A stretch of DNA of 64,000 bases, taken from Balneolaceae bacterium (GTDB lineage Bacteria > Bacteroidota > Rhodothermia > Balneolales > Balneolaceae). The position numbers and the translations under genes are program-made. How positions within the stretch are numbered: position 1 is the first letter of the stretch; every line of letters starts with the position of its first letter. The stretch covers positions 1-64,000 of the forward strand of contig VEMX01000024.1 in assembly GCA_009711805.1 (NCBI GenBank). Reading direction: 5' to 3'. The notes under the pieces are model-generated. The model ran no database searches and was not told where the DNA came from. It saw only the letters and a program-made list of their open reading frames with translations. This document shows, one piece after another, positions 1-8,203 of the stretch.

Positions 1-106
1 TTAAAATGATCTACGTGTAATTTTTTTTAATTGAAGCCATCCAACAAAATAAGTACCTCAAAAATTTGATTAATCTTTTGAGTCAATTCTCAGTTCATTC
101 GGCCTG

Positions 107-127
107 TTAAGTCCGACAGGCTCCTAG
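107..127. repeat. Solo copy of an IS/MITE terminal repeat
   Basis: This 21-base segment is identical to the right end of the MITE-like element at 54313-54479 and ends in the same CTAG. No matching left end is visible in the window upstream of it, so it is either the right end of an element running off the window start or a decayed solo end. Seen directly by comparing the two sites. Confidence 0.6.
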
Positions 128-228
128 GATTAATAATACTCTTTTGGTTCTTTTCTTCATTATGAGTGATGATTTAGAGCTAAAGCTACTGATATAAATC
201 ATCAAAACTTTTGACCTAAATCAAATAA

Positions 229-810
229 TTACTTTTCAGCTCTTATTCTACTTAATGTTTCTTGAGTTATTCCTAAATAAGAAGCAACCATACCTAAAGG
301 AATCCGATGATGAATAGTAGAATAAGTTTTTTGAAAATGAATATATTTTTCCTTGGCAGTTGTAAATCTTATAGAAGTTATTCGGTCCATAAGATGACCA
401 AAAACGGTTCCCATTGATAAACGAGCGTAACGTTCCATTTCTGGAAAATTGTCAAAAAGATATACTAGGTCGTAGGCGGTTATAAAATATGCTTCGGTAT
501 ATTCAATGGCATCAATGTAGTAAATATCCAATTCCCTTTGCATAAAGCTATTTGGCGAATTCACCCATTCACCTTTTCCGGAAAAATATTCGCTGATTTC
601 TTTTCCATCTTTAATAAAGTAAGTTCGAAGAATACCTTTGTTAATGAAATAGCTTTTTTTAGAAATATTGTTTGCGTCTAAAACAAGTTCTCCTTTTTTA
701 AATACAATAGGCTTTATTCGTTTTGAAAGTTCAGATTTTAAACTTTCCGAAAGCTTAATAAACTTTTCAAAATGGGTGAATATATTTTCTGTTTTTTCGA
801 TGTTATTCAA
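229..810 (-). CDS. Crp/Fnr family transcriptional regulator
   Basis: A 193-residue one-component regulator. Residues about 20-115 look like a cyclic-nucleotide-binding beta-roll, with the usual pattern of glycines and an FxKDGKE-type hairpin. Residues about 165-190 (GMVASYLGITQETLSRIR) are the helix-turn-helix recognition region of this family. Length matches the common Bacteroidota CRP/Fnr proteins, which mostly have unknown ligands. No Fnr-type N-terminal cysteine cluster is present, so it is probably not an oxygen sensor. The only start in frame is TTG at 808-810, and no ATG lies just upstream, so the 5' end is uncertain. It stands alone, divergent from the recombinase. Target genes cannot be told from the sequence. 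Confidence 0.8.
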   Translation of the reverse strand: MNNIEKTENIFTHFEKFIKLSESLKSELSKRIKPIVFKKGELVLDANNISKKSYFINKGILRTYFIKDGKEISEYFSGKGEWVNSPNSFMQRELDIYYIDAIEYTEAYFITAYDLVYLFDNFPEMERYARLSMGTVFGHLMDRITSIRFTTAKEKYIHFQKTYSTIHHRIPLGMVASYLGITQETLSRIRAEK

Positions 811-970
811 TTTGAGTTATGGTGTTTCTTCAGCTTGTGGCTAACATAATAAGGATAAAATGAAGAAATGAGCTTTAATAACCAAGTACGAACATCGTCT
901 TAGGCTGAGAAACTACAGTGACAGTACACTCCGTTCCTATCTGAATGGCCTGTTCATTTTTCTTAGATAT

Positions 971-1708
971 GTGAATGAAAATAAGGTAAAGGAAGTTACT
1001 CCAAAGATCTTAGAAGCATTTTTCCAACATTGCAAAAAGGAGTTGGATTATAGCTACTCCATGATGAAGCAACTGTTGGCTTCGGTAAGGTTCTTGTATG
1101 AAGAAGTACTGCAGGAAGAGATTGACTTCGATTTCAACATCCGAATGAAAAAACCGAGCCGTATTCCCGTAGTACTTTCGGTGGAGGAAGTACAGCGGTT
1201 GTTGAATTCATTTACCAATCTTAAGCACAAAGCTATTTTTACGCTCTGCTATTCAGCCGGATTAAGGGTTGGTGAAATTTTGAATCTCAAAGTTAAAGAT
1301 ATTGATTCCGACCGTATGCAGATTCGCATTCATCAGGGAAAAGGCCAAAAAGACCGGTACTCTATTTTATCAGAAAAAGTATTGGGTTTGTTACGGGAAT
1401 ATGTAAAAGAATATCAGCCAGCCGATTATCTGTTTGAAGGCCAGGGCGGAGGCAGATATTCGGCTTCATCCATTCAGGCTTTGATGAAGCGGCACAAAAA
1501 GAAATGTCGAATCAATAAAAAGGCAACACCCCATAGCTTGCGCCACAGTTTTGCAACACATCTGATGGACAACGGTACGGATACCCGGTTTATTCAAGAA
1601 TTGCTTGGACATAAACATATATCAACGACACAAATTTACACGAATGTATCTTCCAAGACTTTGAAAGATGTTAACCCGAATTATTCACGAATGGATGCAA
1701 AATGGTGA
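971..1708 (+). CDS. Tyrosine recombinase/integrase (XerC/D-like), probably 5'-damaged
   Basis: Catalytic domain of a tyrosine site-specific recombinase. All key residues are visible: R99 (SAGLRVGE), the beta-hairpin lysine near 124-127 (GKGQKDR), H188 and R191 (HSLRH), H214 (LLGHKHIS) and nucleophile Y223 (IYTNVSS). The homologous frame continues upstream of the GTG at 971 through codons for YSDSTLRSYLNGLFIFLRYV, the first helices of the SAM-like core-binding domain, back to ATG 860 with an AAGG ribosome site. That ATG is followed by AAG AAA and then TGA at 869-871. The protein must therefore start late or be a pseudogene. It lacks the extra helix insert of integron IntI. The last 11 codons and the stop come from the repeat at 1671-1762, so the C-terminus differs from the usual family tail. 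Confidence 0.75.
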   Translation: MNENKVKEVTPKILEAFFQHCKKELDYSYSMMKQLLASVRFLYEEVLQEEIDFDFNIRMKKPSRIPVVLSVEEVQRLLNSFTNLKHKAIFTLCYSAGLRVGEILNLKVKDIDSDRMQIRIHQGKGQKDRYSILSEKVLGLLREYVKEYQPADYLFEGQGGGRYSASSIQALMKRHKKKCRINKKATPHSLRHSFATHLMDNGTDTRFIQELLGHKHISTTQIYTNVSSKTLKDVNPNYSRMDAKW

Positions 1709-1762
1709 TCTATATACTTGAATATATTATCGTTGAATTTCTTGGTGAATAATCCGGGTTAA
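1671..1762 (-). repeat. Dispersed palindromic repeat, short copy (overlaps recombinase 3' end)
   Basis: A 92-base copy of the element found in full at 32502-32736 and 56643-56877, here in opposite orientation. It has the same imperfect terminal inverted repeats (CCCGAATTATTCAC at one end, GTGAATAATCCGGG at the other), both bordered by TTAA. The outer parts match the long copies, but about 140 internal bases are absent between the TTGAAT and TTCTTGG segments. It encodes the last residues (NPNYSRMDAKW) of the recombinase. Confidence 0.8.
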
Positions 1763-1837
1763 AAGCCCAATTGAAAATCTGAAGCTGTAAATAGATTATT
1801 CAATTTCTTGATATTGGAGTAGCCCTATAACCCCTAA

Positions 1838-2557
1838 TCAATCTGACAAATAATATACCACGGTAGAAACCACACGGATCTTTTTTATGTGGGGATTGTT
1901 CTTATCGCGCGGGCGAATGCTGAATTGTCCCTGATAAGCGGTTTTAATTTTACCTAACTCACTGTTCGAGTCTTCCGCAAATTTTTGAGCTACTTTCCGG
2001 GCCTCTTTGGTGGATTCTTCAATCATTTGAGGCTTTATATCATTCAAGCTGTTGAACAAGTATTCGGTACGTGCCTGGTATTGATCTCCTGTTAATGCCA
2101 CTCCCTGTTTTCCAAGTTCGGCCAGCTCATCCATAACCGCACGCACTTCCAGCACTTTCGCCGAATATACCGTAACCGTTTGGTTAGCCACATAGCGGAA
2201 CTCAGGTGATTGGGCGCCCCCGTATTGCTGAGCTGATTTATCTGTTACCGAAGGTGTTGAGACAGAGATTTCATCTTCATGTATCCCATTTTCAATAAGA
2301 AAGTTTTGTACTTTCTTCTCACTTGTTTCGAGGGATGCATAAATACTGGAGAGACTGTTACTTGCCTCAGTAAACTGGATGGGCCATATTACAATGTCTG
2401 CAGTATGTTCTTGTTCCGATAATCCTTTTACCGTCACCGAGCGTTCATATTCTTTAAAAGTGATGGCAGCATTGCCAAGCAGGTAGCCAAGTGCGGTAAG
2501 CCCCAAAAAGATTGAAATTCCAAGTATCCAAAAGTTGCGGTTATTCTGTTCTTTCAT
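1838..2557 (-). CDS. SIMPL domain-containing protein (DUF541)
   Basis: A 239-residue protein with one N-terminal membrane segment (about residues 9-31) that serves as an uncleaved anchor, followed by a SIMPL/DUF541 domain (about 38-235). Family features are the opening RSVTVKGLSEQEH strand and the repeated beta-alpha units. SIMPL proteins are periplasmic, form oligomeric rings in some species and have no agreed biochemical role. The gene starts at ATG 2557 and stands alone between convergent and divergent neighbours. Confidence 0.85.
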   Translation of the reverse strand: MKEQNNRNFWILGISIFLGLTALGYLLGNAAITFKEYERSVTVKGLSEQEHTADIVIWPIQFTEASNSLSSIYASLETSEKKVQNFLIENGIHEDEISVSTPSVTDKSAQQYGGAQSPEFRYVANQTVTVYSAKVLEVRAVMDELAELGKQGVALTGDQYQARTEYLFNSLNDIKPQMIEESTKEARKVAQKFAEDSNSELGKIKTAYQGQFSIRPRDKNNPHIKKIRVVSTVVYYLSD

Positions 2558-2752
2558 TCAAATGGTATCATGCATTAATTATCCGGTTGTGGTTTACAAA
2601 GGTAGCATGTTTTATTGAAATTGTTCCGGCCTAATTAAAAATGAGGCTTACAAGATTTGAAGGGGCACGGCTGCTGATTTTTGATGTAGATATTCTATCA
2701 TTAATTGGTATAATCCGATGCCAAAATATTAATATGTTAAAGGTATTAGTAT

Positions 2753-3031
2753 GTGAAAAGAAACTACAAAACCAATAATGGTAAAAGACCTTTGATGTAC
2801 GACCGTACGTTTTTGATTAAAATGGTGCAGGAAAAAATGCCCTTCGGCCAATATAAAGGGTGGTATCTTACCAGTTTGCCCGTGCATTATTTAGAGTGGT
2901 TTAGCCGGCAGGGCTTCCCCAATGGGAAATTGGGACACTATTTAGCAACTATGTATGAAGTTAAAACCAATGGGCTGGAAGATGTGCTGGAACCCATTAT
3001 CCGCAAGCATCGCAAAAAATCGCGGTATTAG
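2753..3031 (+). CDS. DUF3820 family small protein
   Basis: A 92-residue basic protein. The core MPFGQYKGWYLTSLPVHYLE, followed by WFSRQGFP, is the hallmark of the DUF3820 family, also called putative quorum-sensing-regulated virulence factor. It starts at GTG 2753, because the overlapping ATG at 2751 runs straight into TGA. The C-terminus is very basic (KHRKKSR), which could bind nucleic acid (inference). The role is unknown. Confidence 0.75.
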   Translation: MKRNYKTNNGKRPLMYDRTFLIKMVQEKMPFGQYKGWYLTSLPVHYLEWFSRQGFPNGKLGHYLATMYEVKTNGLEDVLEPIIRKHRKKSRY

Positions 3032-3090
3032 TAGCGGGAGTTGATGAGCTATGGCGCAGAACAAGATTCCTGCCTTTTCACTTCCCTCAG

Positions 3091-4266
3091 TCACACCTTC
3101 ACAAAAATCTTACGCTTGTACATCCAGTGCAGGAGGAAGTAGAAAGGCAGTATCCACAAAAAAGCGTAGAGATGGGAAGCAAATTTGGCTATGAAAAGGT
3201 CGGGGTGACCCACACCTATTTCGGAAAAAGAATAATCAGTAAACAAAGAAAGTAAAGCCGAAGAAAGCTTAGCCGCTACCGTTGATTCCCCCCATGGAAT
3301 CCTGTGCAGCAGGGCTGTTGTCATTTCGGAAAGCAAGTAAGCCAACAGGGCGTTAGAACCAAATGCAACAAAAGGCCGGGCTATTTTTTTATGTCCCTTA
3401 AAATCCATCACCCACATGCAGAAGGCGGTACAGCTCATGGCAATTCCTCCGCTGTACAGTACATAACTGCTGGTCCACAGGGTTTTGTTGATAGGAAAGA
3501 CCATATCCCACAACAAACCCAGGCAGATCAACACGCTGCCCCAGACAAACAGGCGGCTAATACGTTGCAACACCGGCCGGTCTTCTTTAATCCAGCGCCC
3601 CGCCATTACTCCCAACAGACAGGTGCCCACTGCCGGAATAGTGCCCAACAAGCTTTCAGGGTCCCATCCTGCATTTCTGGATACGGCCCACAAATGATTC
3701 TTGCCCAGCAGCTGAACATCCAGCCAGGCGCCAAAATTATTGCCCCCGGGCTGAGACAAGTCTTTAACAAAGGCTCCCGGAATCTCGATATTTATCAATC
3801 CCCAATACCCCAGCAGGCAGGCAACCAAAGCCCCCAATTGTACCTTAGGACCCGATTTTATAAATAGCAGTCCGGTGAATATATACACCAGGCCAATACG
3901 CTGCAGTACGCCGGGGATGCGCCACACCTCAGGTCCCCAGAATGCAAAACCGCCTCCATCCAAAACCCAGAAAGGGAAGTTATCCTTGAGTATCCCCAGG
4001 GCTATGATAATAAGTCCCCGTTTAATCACTTTGATAATGAGCTGCTTGTGGTTAGCCGGGTTTTTCTTTTTGGATCCCAGGGAAAAGGCAATGGCGGCTC
4101 CCACAATAAAAATGAAGAAAGGAAAAATGAGGTCGGTGGGGGTGCAACCGTTCCAGTGGGCATGGGAGAGAGGCTTAAACAAATGTCCCCACGATCCCGG
4201 ATTGTTAACCAGAATCATAAGGGCAATGGTGAGACCCCGAAGAAAATCAACAGATACTATGCGCAA
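3091..4266 (-). CDS. HGSNAT/NagX-type membrane acyltransferase (DUF5009)
   Basis: A 391-residue integral membrane protein with about ten hydrophobic segments. The N-terminal signature RIVSVDFLRGLTIALMILVN and the TPTDLIFPFFIFIVGAAIAF segment are typical of bacterial homologues of heparan-alpha-glucosaminide N-acetyltransferase (NagX, DUF5009 domain). These proteins sit in the inner membrane and are thought to transfer an acetyl group to amino sugars from the cytoplasmic side, helping recycle N-acetylglucosamine-type sugars. The conserved HWNG motif after the first loop, holding the likely catalytic histidine, is present. It is monocistronic, and no amino-sugar genes lie beside it. Confidence 0.85.
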   Translation of the reverse strand: MRIVSVDFLRGLTIALMILVNNPGSWGHLFKPLSHAHWNGCTPTDLIFPFFIFIVGAAIAFSLGSKKKNPANHKQLIIKVIKRGLIIIALGILKDNFPFWVLDGGGFAFWGPEVWRIPGVLQRIGLVYIFTGLLFIKSGPKVQLGALVACLLGYWGLINIEIPGAFVKDLSQPGGNNFGAWLDVQLLGKNHLWAVSRNAGWDPESLLGTIPAVGTCLLGVMAGRWIKEDRPVLQRISRLFVWGSVLICLGLLWDMVFPINKTLWTSSYVLYSGGIAMSCTAFCMWVMDFKGHKKIARPFVAFGSNALLAYLLSEMTTALLHRIPWGESTVAAKLSSALLSLFTDYSFSEIGVGHPDLFIAKFASHLYAFLWILPFYFLLHWMYKRKIFVKV

Positions 4267-4424
4267 TGTCTATGTTTGTTTTAATATAATTCTATGGATG
4301 TTGGCTATTCTGGAAGCTGGTAAGAATCAGCGTCCGGCTCCTAATATAACTGATGATTAGGTATTCTGCTTTTATCTTTTGATTCTTTTGAGTTTATTAC
4401 CCAAAAGTAACGAACATATCGGTT

Positions 4425-6677
4425 ATGGAACGACCAGGGTCTGCAACAACACAAGAAGAGGGAACATCGTCTTTTGAAGAATCTGCTTCTATTAAAGAAG
4501 ATTTTGAGGCAAAAAAAACAAATGCCGAAGAAGCGGAAGAAATATCCCTGGAACAAACAACAGAAGAGCAATCAACTCAGGATACAGAACAGCCGTTGGA
4601 GATTGACGGGGTATATCAAAAGGGCAATATCAAGCTTAAGATAGGAAGGGAGTTGATGCCTGAAGAGGAGAATATAATTGTAATGTTTGGTGGTTCTCCA
4701 GAGAATATTTCTAAAGAGATATATGCTACTAAATTGTACAAGCGTTTAAATCTTAGTCCATCTGAATATGTGGGCGCAGATAGAAAAACTGACCGACAAA
4801 CCGTTGATGGATTTGATTTATTCAATATAGATCAGGATCGGTTGCTACTGATTGATCAGAAATCTTCTTTTGAACCTTCGGTGAGGTTTTTTACTCCAAG
4901 AACTTTGATGGAATTGAAAGAAAATTCTTCTAGAGAAGAATTAAACATCTACTTCCCAGTGTTTATTCCTGGCGGGGCGTATGCCAAAGATTATTTATCC
5001 TCTGTAAGATATTTTTACTCTGTTTTTGAGCAACTAAGTGAGGTTTTAACACTTGAAGAAGAACCAATTTCTATCACACTTTCTTATACGGGTTTTATGA
5101 CGGAAAGAGGAGAGAGGTTAATTGCAAAAGAGTATTTAGCAGCTTGGGAGAAAACCAAAATAAAAAATCTACACGATAAAATTGATTTCCACCTCGATGA
5201 TCCCACCCTGGAAGATAAACTGGGCCGGCGGCCCATAGCCAAAAGTTTGGCCCGAATCATTAACCGGGATATTTTTGGCAAAGAACACAGCCGGGCTTTT
5301 ATGGCCCACCTGCAGGGACGGTGGGGAGAGGGTAAATCTACCTTCATGCAGTTTCTGGGAGAGGAGTTGCAGGCCAGCAGTGATAATAGTTGGATCATTG
5401 TGGACTATAACGCCTGGCAGCATCAAAATGTAAATCCGCCCTGGTGGACATTTATGGAGGCGCTTTACCGGCAATCCAAAAGTCAGCTTAAAGAAAAAGG
5501 AATCTCAACATGGAGGTTCAGTTTCAATGAATATTTGCGCCGGATGAACGCGGGGGTGCTTCTGGGATTAACTTTCTTTTCATTTCTGATATTATGCGTT
5601 GCTATTTACATTTCATTTACCGGAAATTCGCTGGAGGCCTTGTCCGGAGAAGGGAAAATAATCTTATCAGTATTAACAACGGCGGCCACCTTGTTTGCAA
5701 TGAGCCAGGCCTGGGGCAAGTTTTTTGTCATGGATACTCCCGAAAATGCCCGGTTGTTTATGGAGCGTATCGAAAATCCTTCCAAAAAAATAAAAGAACA
5801 CTTTAAAGCACTTGCCTCCGATATTGAGAAAATGGAGGATAAAAAATTTAAAATTGCTTTCTTTATTGATGATTTAGACCGCTGCGACAGCCAGTTTGTG
5901 GTAGAACTGCTGGAAGGAATCCAAACCATGTTCAGGGAGCGGAAAGTATTATACCTGATTGCAGCGGACAAGCATTGGATAACCAAAAGCTTTGAACTAA
6001 TCTATGAAAATTACCTGGATACTTCGCGGAAGGGAACCCGCCTGGGATACTCATTTATTGAAAAGAATTTTCAGCTTTCTATCCGGTTGCCGCATTCCTC
6101 GCCTAAAAGTATTGAGCGCTATTGGAATTATATTTTGAGAAAGGAGACCCAGCCAACCGAAAGCCCGAAAGAGAAGGTGGCTTCTTTTAAAACAGAGATG
6201 CAGAAGATCAGCCAGGAGGAACTGCTTGAGGGTAAAGCTGATATTGAGAAGATGGCTGAAGAACAGGAGATTACCGTAGAGGAAGCTCAATCGGCTATGC
6301 TGGAAGTTCTTAACGAACGAAGCGATGATATAGAGCACCTGCTTGAGGATCATCACCATTTGATTGGACGGAACCCCAGGGCGGTAAAGCGGCTGGCAAA
6401 TCAATATACCGTGTACCGGAATATTGTAATGATAGAGCAGAAAAAAGTAGATCCCTTAAAATTGTTTCGATGGGTGGTGCTTCAAAATCGCTGGCCTGCA
6501 TTTACCGATGCCATTCAGAGGAACCCGGCCGACATCAACAAAAAGAATGAGATCATTAACGACTTGAGCCTGGACTACCAGGTCGATGACATTACCACGG
6601 TTATTGGGACAGAAGGTGACCGACTCACCGAAGAGGATATAAGTATATTTGTGGGGGCTTCCCTGCAACAAGCATAG
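4425..6677 (+). CDS. KAP family P-loop NTPase with unknown N-terminal domain
   Basis: A 750-residue protein. The Walker A motif GRWGEGKSTF is at about residues 297-306 and Walker B FFIDDLDRCD at about 478-488. Between them, at about 374-428, lie two hydrophobic membrane segments. This layout defines the KAP NTPases, membrane-associated STAND-like ATPases that include the phage-exclusion protein PifA. Residues 1-45 are acidic and low-complexity. Residues about 50-240 form a separate domain (IIVMFGGSPENISKEIYATK) that I do not recognise. The first 750 bases are clearly more AT-rich than the rest, which suggests an exchanged module. No partner gene is evident. A role in phage defence or membrane signalling is possible but unproven. 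Confidence 0.8.
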   Translation: MERPGSATTQEEGTSSFEESASIKEDFEAKKTNAEEAEEISLEQTTEEQSTQDTEQPLEIDGVYQKGNIKLKIGRELMPEEENIIVMFGGSPENISKEIYATKLYKRLNLSPSEYVGADRKTDRQTVDGFDLFNIDQDRLLLIDQKSSFEPSVRFFTPRTLMELKENSSREELNIYFPVFIPGGAYAKDYLSSVRYFYSVFEQLSEVLTLEEEPISITLSYTGFMTERGERLIAKEYLAAWEKTKIKNLHDKIDFHLDDPTLEDKLGRRPIAKSLARIINRDIFGKEHSRAFMAHLQGRWGEGKSTFMQFLGEELQASSDNSWIIVDYNAWQHQNVNPPWWTFMEALYRQSKSQLKEKGISTWRFSFNEYLRRMNAGVLLGLTFFSFLILCVAIYISFTGNSLEALSGEGKIILSVLTTAATLFAMSQAWGKFFVMDTPENARLFMERIENPSKKIKEHFKALASDIEKMEDKKFKIAFFIDDLDRCDSQFVVELLEGIQTMFRERKVLYLIAADKHWITKSFELIYENYLDTSRKGTRLGYSFIEKNFQLSIRLPHSSPKSIERYWNYILRKETQPTESPKEKVASFKTEMQKISQEELLEGKADIEKMAEEQEITVEEAQSAMLEVLNERSDDIEHLLEDHHHLIGRNPRAVKRLANQYTVYRNIVMIEQKKVDPLKLFRWVVLQNRWPAFTDAIQRNPADINKKNEIINDLSLDYQVDDITTVIGTEGDRLTEEDISIFVGASLQQA

Positions 6678-6726
6678 GTATGTTTCGTGATATGATCACT
6701 TTTGCAACTTATCCAACTATAGTTAT

Positions 6727-7134
6727 ATGAAATTCATTAATCCCAAGATTCTAATGACCAGCAGTGCTCTTTTTCTTGGAGTGCTGGGACTTACTGTTTC
6801 TTTTTTCCCCCAGGAGATACTCGCACACTTTAATGAAGAAGCGGAACCCTTCTCCCTGCTGTTCACCAAGTTTTCCGGCTTATTTCTGATGAGTTTCGCT
6901 ATCCTGAACTGGATGGCACGCGGTAATATTATCGGAGGGATTTACAGCCGCCCGGTAGCTCTGGGCAATGTGATGCAGTTTTTCTTTGGAGCCTCTTTAC
7001 TTATTGAACTTCTGATGACTGAGGCTTCTGGAAATTTGGGGCTATGGGGTATAACGATCGGCTACAGTTTGTTTGGACTGGCATTCCTTATAATCATGTT
7101 TGGGAACCCCATTCCTAAGAAAGGAGCAACTTAA
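6727..7134 (+). CDS. Small four-helix membrane protein, unknown
   Basis: A 135-residue, very hydrophobic protein with about four transmembrane segments (roughly 9-28, 44-64, 75-95 and 105-125). It starts at ATG 6727, fifty bases after the KAP gene, so co-transcription is possible. The composition and length resemble small DUF-type inner-membrane proteins of Bacteroidota, but I cannot name a family. The stop codon lies inside a perfect 14-base palindrome (7131-7144). Confidence 0.7.
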   Translation: MKFINPKILMTSSALFLGVLGLTVSFFPQEILAHFNEEAEPFSLLFTKFSGLFLMSFAILNWMARGNIIGGIYSRPVALGNVMQFFFGASLLIELLMTEASGNLGLWGITIGYSLFGLAFLIIMFGNPIPKKGAT

Positions 7135-7144
7135 CCCGGGTTAA
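7131..7144. repeat. Perfect 14-base palindrome TTAACCCGGGTTAA
   Basis: A perfect inverted repeat overlapping the stop of the small membrane protein gene. Each half equals the outermost bases of the dispersed palindromic repeat described at 1671, 32502 and 56643, as if the two ends had been joined without the interior. Confidence 0.5.
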
Positions 7145-7199
7145 ACAGTTTTCTGAACACCACACTTTTTAAATATTTATTTTTTCCCTTCATTGTGGC

Positions 7200-8141
7200 A
7201 TGAAATATTATGCCCTGCTTCTCATATCGATTTTACTAAGCTGTACCCATCAGCCAGAAAAAAAGAACAACAAACCTAACCCTCCTTCCGGGCCTTTCCT
7301 TTCCGTGTTGGGTATAGCCCAGGATGCGGGTTTCCCCCAGGCCAATTGTGAAAAGGAAAACTGCACCCTTTATTGGGATGGCATAGAGGAGAAACGTCAT
7401 GTAGTCAGCCTCGGCTTGGCTGATCCTGTTTCTGGCAAGCAATGGATGTTCGAGGCCACACCCGATTTCCCGGTACAGCTGCATCAGCTTAAAAAAGAAT
7501 CTGGTATATCGGAGTTATCGGGAATCTTTTTAACCCACGCCCATATCGGGCATTATACCGGCCTGATGTACCTGGGACATGAGGCTATGGGAGCGTCGGG
7601 CATTCCGGTTTATGCCATGCCCCGAATGAAATCCTATTTAGAGGAAAATGGCCCCTGGAGCCAGTTGGTAGACTTCAGCAATATTCAATTACAAAAACTG
7701 AATGCCGATTCTGCCATACAGCTTACAGAAACACTTTCGGTAGTCCCATTTCGGGTTCCTCACCGGGATGAATACTCTGAAACAGTAGGTTACAGGATTG
7801 AATCCCTCAACAAAAAAATTCTGTTTATTCCCGATATCAACAAATGGCATGTGTGGGAACGGGATATTGTTGCCGAAATAGCCAAAGTAGATGTAGCCCT
7901 GTTAGACGGATCCTTTTATGACAGCACAGAACTCCCCGGTCGCAACATGAGTGAGATCCCGCATCCCTATGTAGAAGAAAGCATGGAACTTTTTGCTCAT
8001 TTGCCTGATTCAGAGAAGAGAAAAATCACTTTTATCCACTTCAATCACACCAACCCATTACTATTGGACAGCCCGGAACGCACAGAGGTGGAAGCACAGG
8101 GATACAGCGTCGCTTTCGAAGGCATGCACATACAACTGTAA
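7200..8141 (+). CDS. PqqB-like MBL-fold metallo-hydrolase lipoprotein
   Basis: A 313-residue protein with an SPII signal (lipobox LLSC, Cys15), so it is probably a periplasmic or outer-membrane lipoprotein. The mature part is a metallo-beta-lactamase fold of the PqqB type: the opening VLGIAQDAGFPQANC with nearby cysteines, the metal motif THAHIGHYTGL (HxHxGH, with Gly in place of the usual Asp), and later histidines in PHRDE and IHFNHTNPL. PqqB proper is a cytoplasmic cofactor-biosynthesis protein. This secreted relative has no pqq genes nearby, so its substrate is unknown. It lies 62 bases upstream of a serine hydrolase in the same direction. Confidence 0.8.
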   Translation: MKYYALLLISILLSCTHQPEKKNNKPNPPSGPFLSVLGIAQDAGFPQANCEKENCTLYWDGIEEKRHVVSLGLADPVSGKQWMFEATPDFPVQLHQLKKESGISELSGIFLTHAHIGHYTGLMYLGHEAMGASGIPVYAMPRMKSYLEENGPWSQLVDFSNIQLQKLNADSAIQLTETLSVVPFRVPHRDEYSETVGYRIESLNKKILFIPDINKWHVWERDIVAEIAKVDVALLDGSFYDSTELPGRNMSEIPHPYVEESMELFAHLPDSEKRKITFIHFNHTNPLLLDSPERTEVEAQGYSVAFEGMHIQL

Positions 8142-8203
8142 ATTGCCCACAATGAGAAAATTTATTCCGTTTATGATGTTCATCAATTAACCAAGCTAAT
8201 ATT

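Noticed and set aside
971-1762. Integron integrase (IntI) with attC sites
   Set aside because: The recombinase lacks the IntI-specific extra helix insert, the repeat ends do not fit the attC core consensus well, and there is no cassette array. I kept it as an open idea for the element only.
3304-4360. Several + strand open frames of up to 187 codons opposite the acyltransferase gene
   Set aside because: They lie wholly antisense to a well-conserved membrane protein, have no recognisable domains and show odd composition; they are shadows of the real frame.
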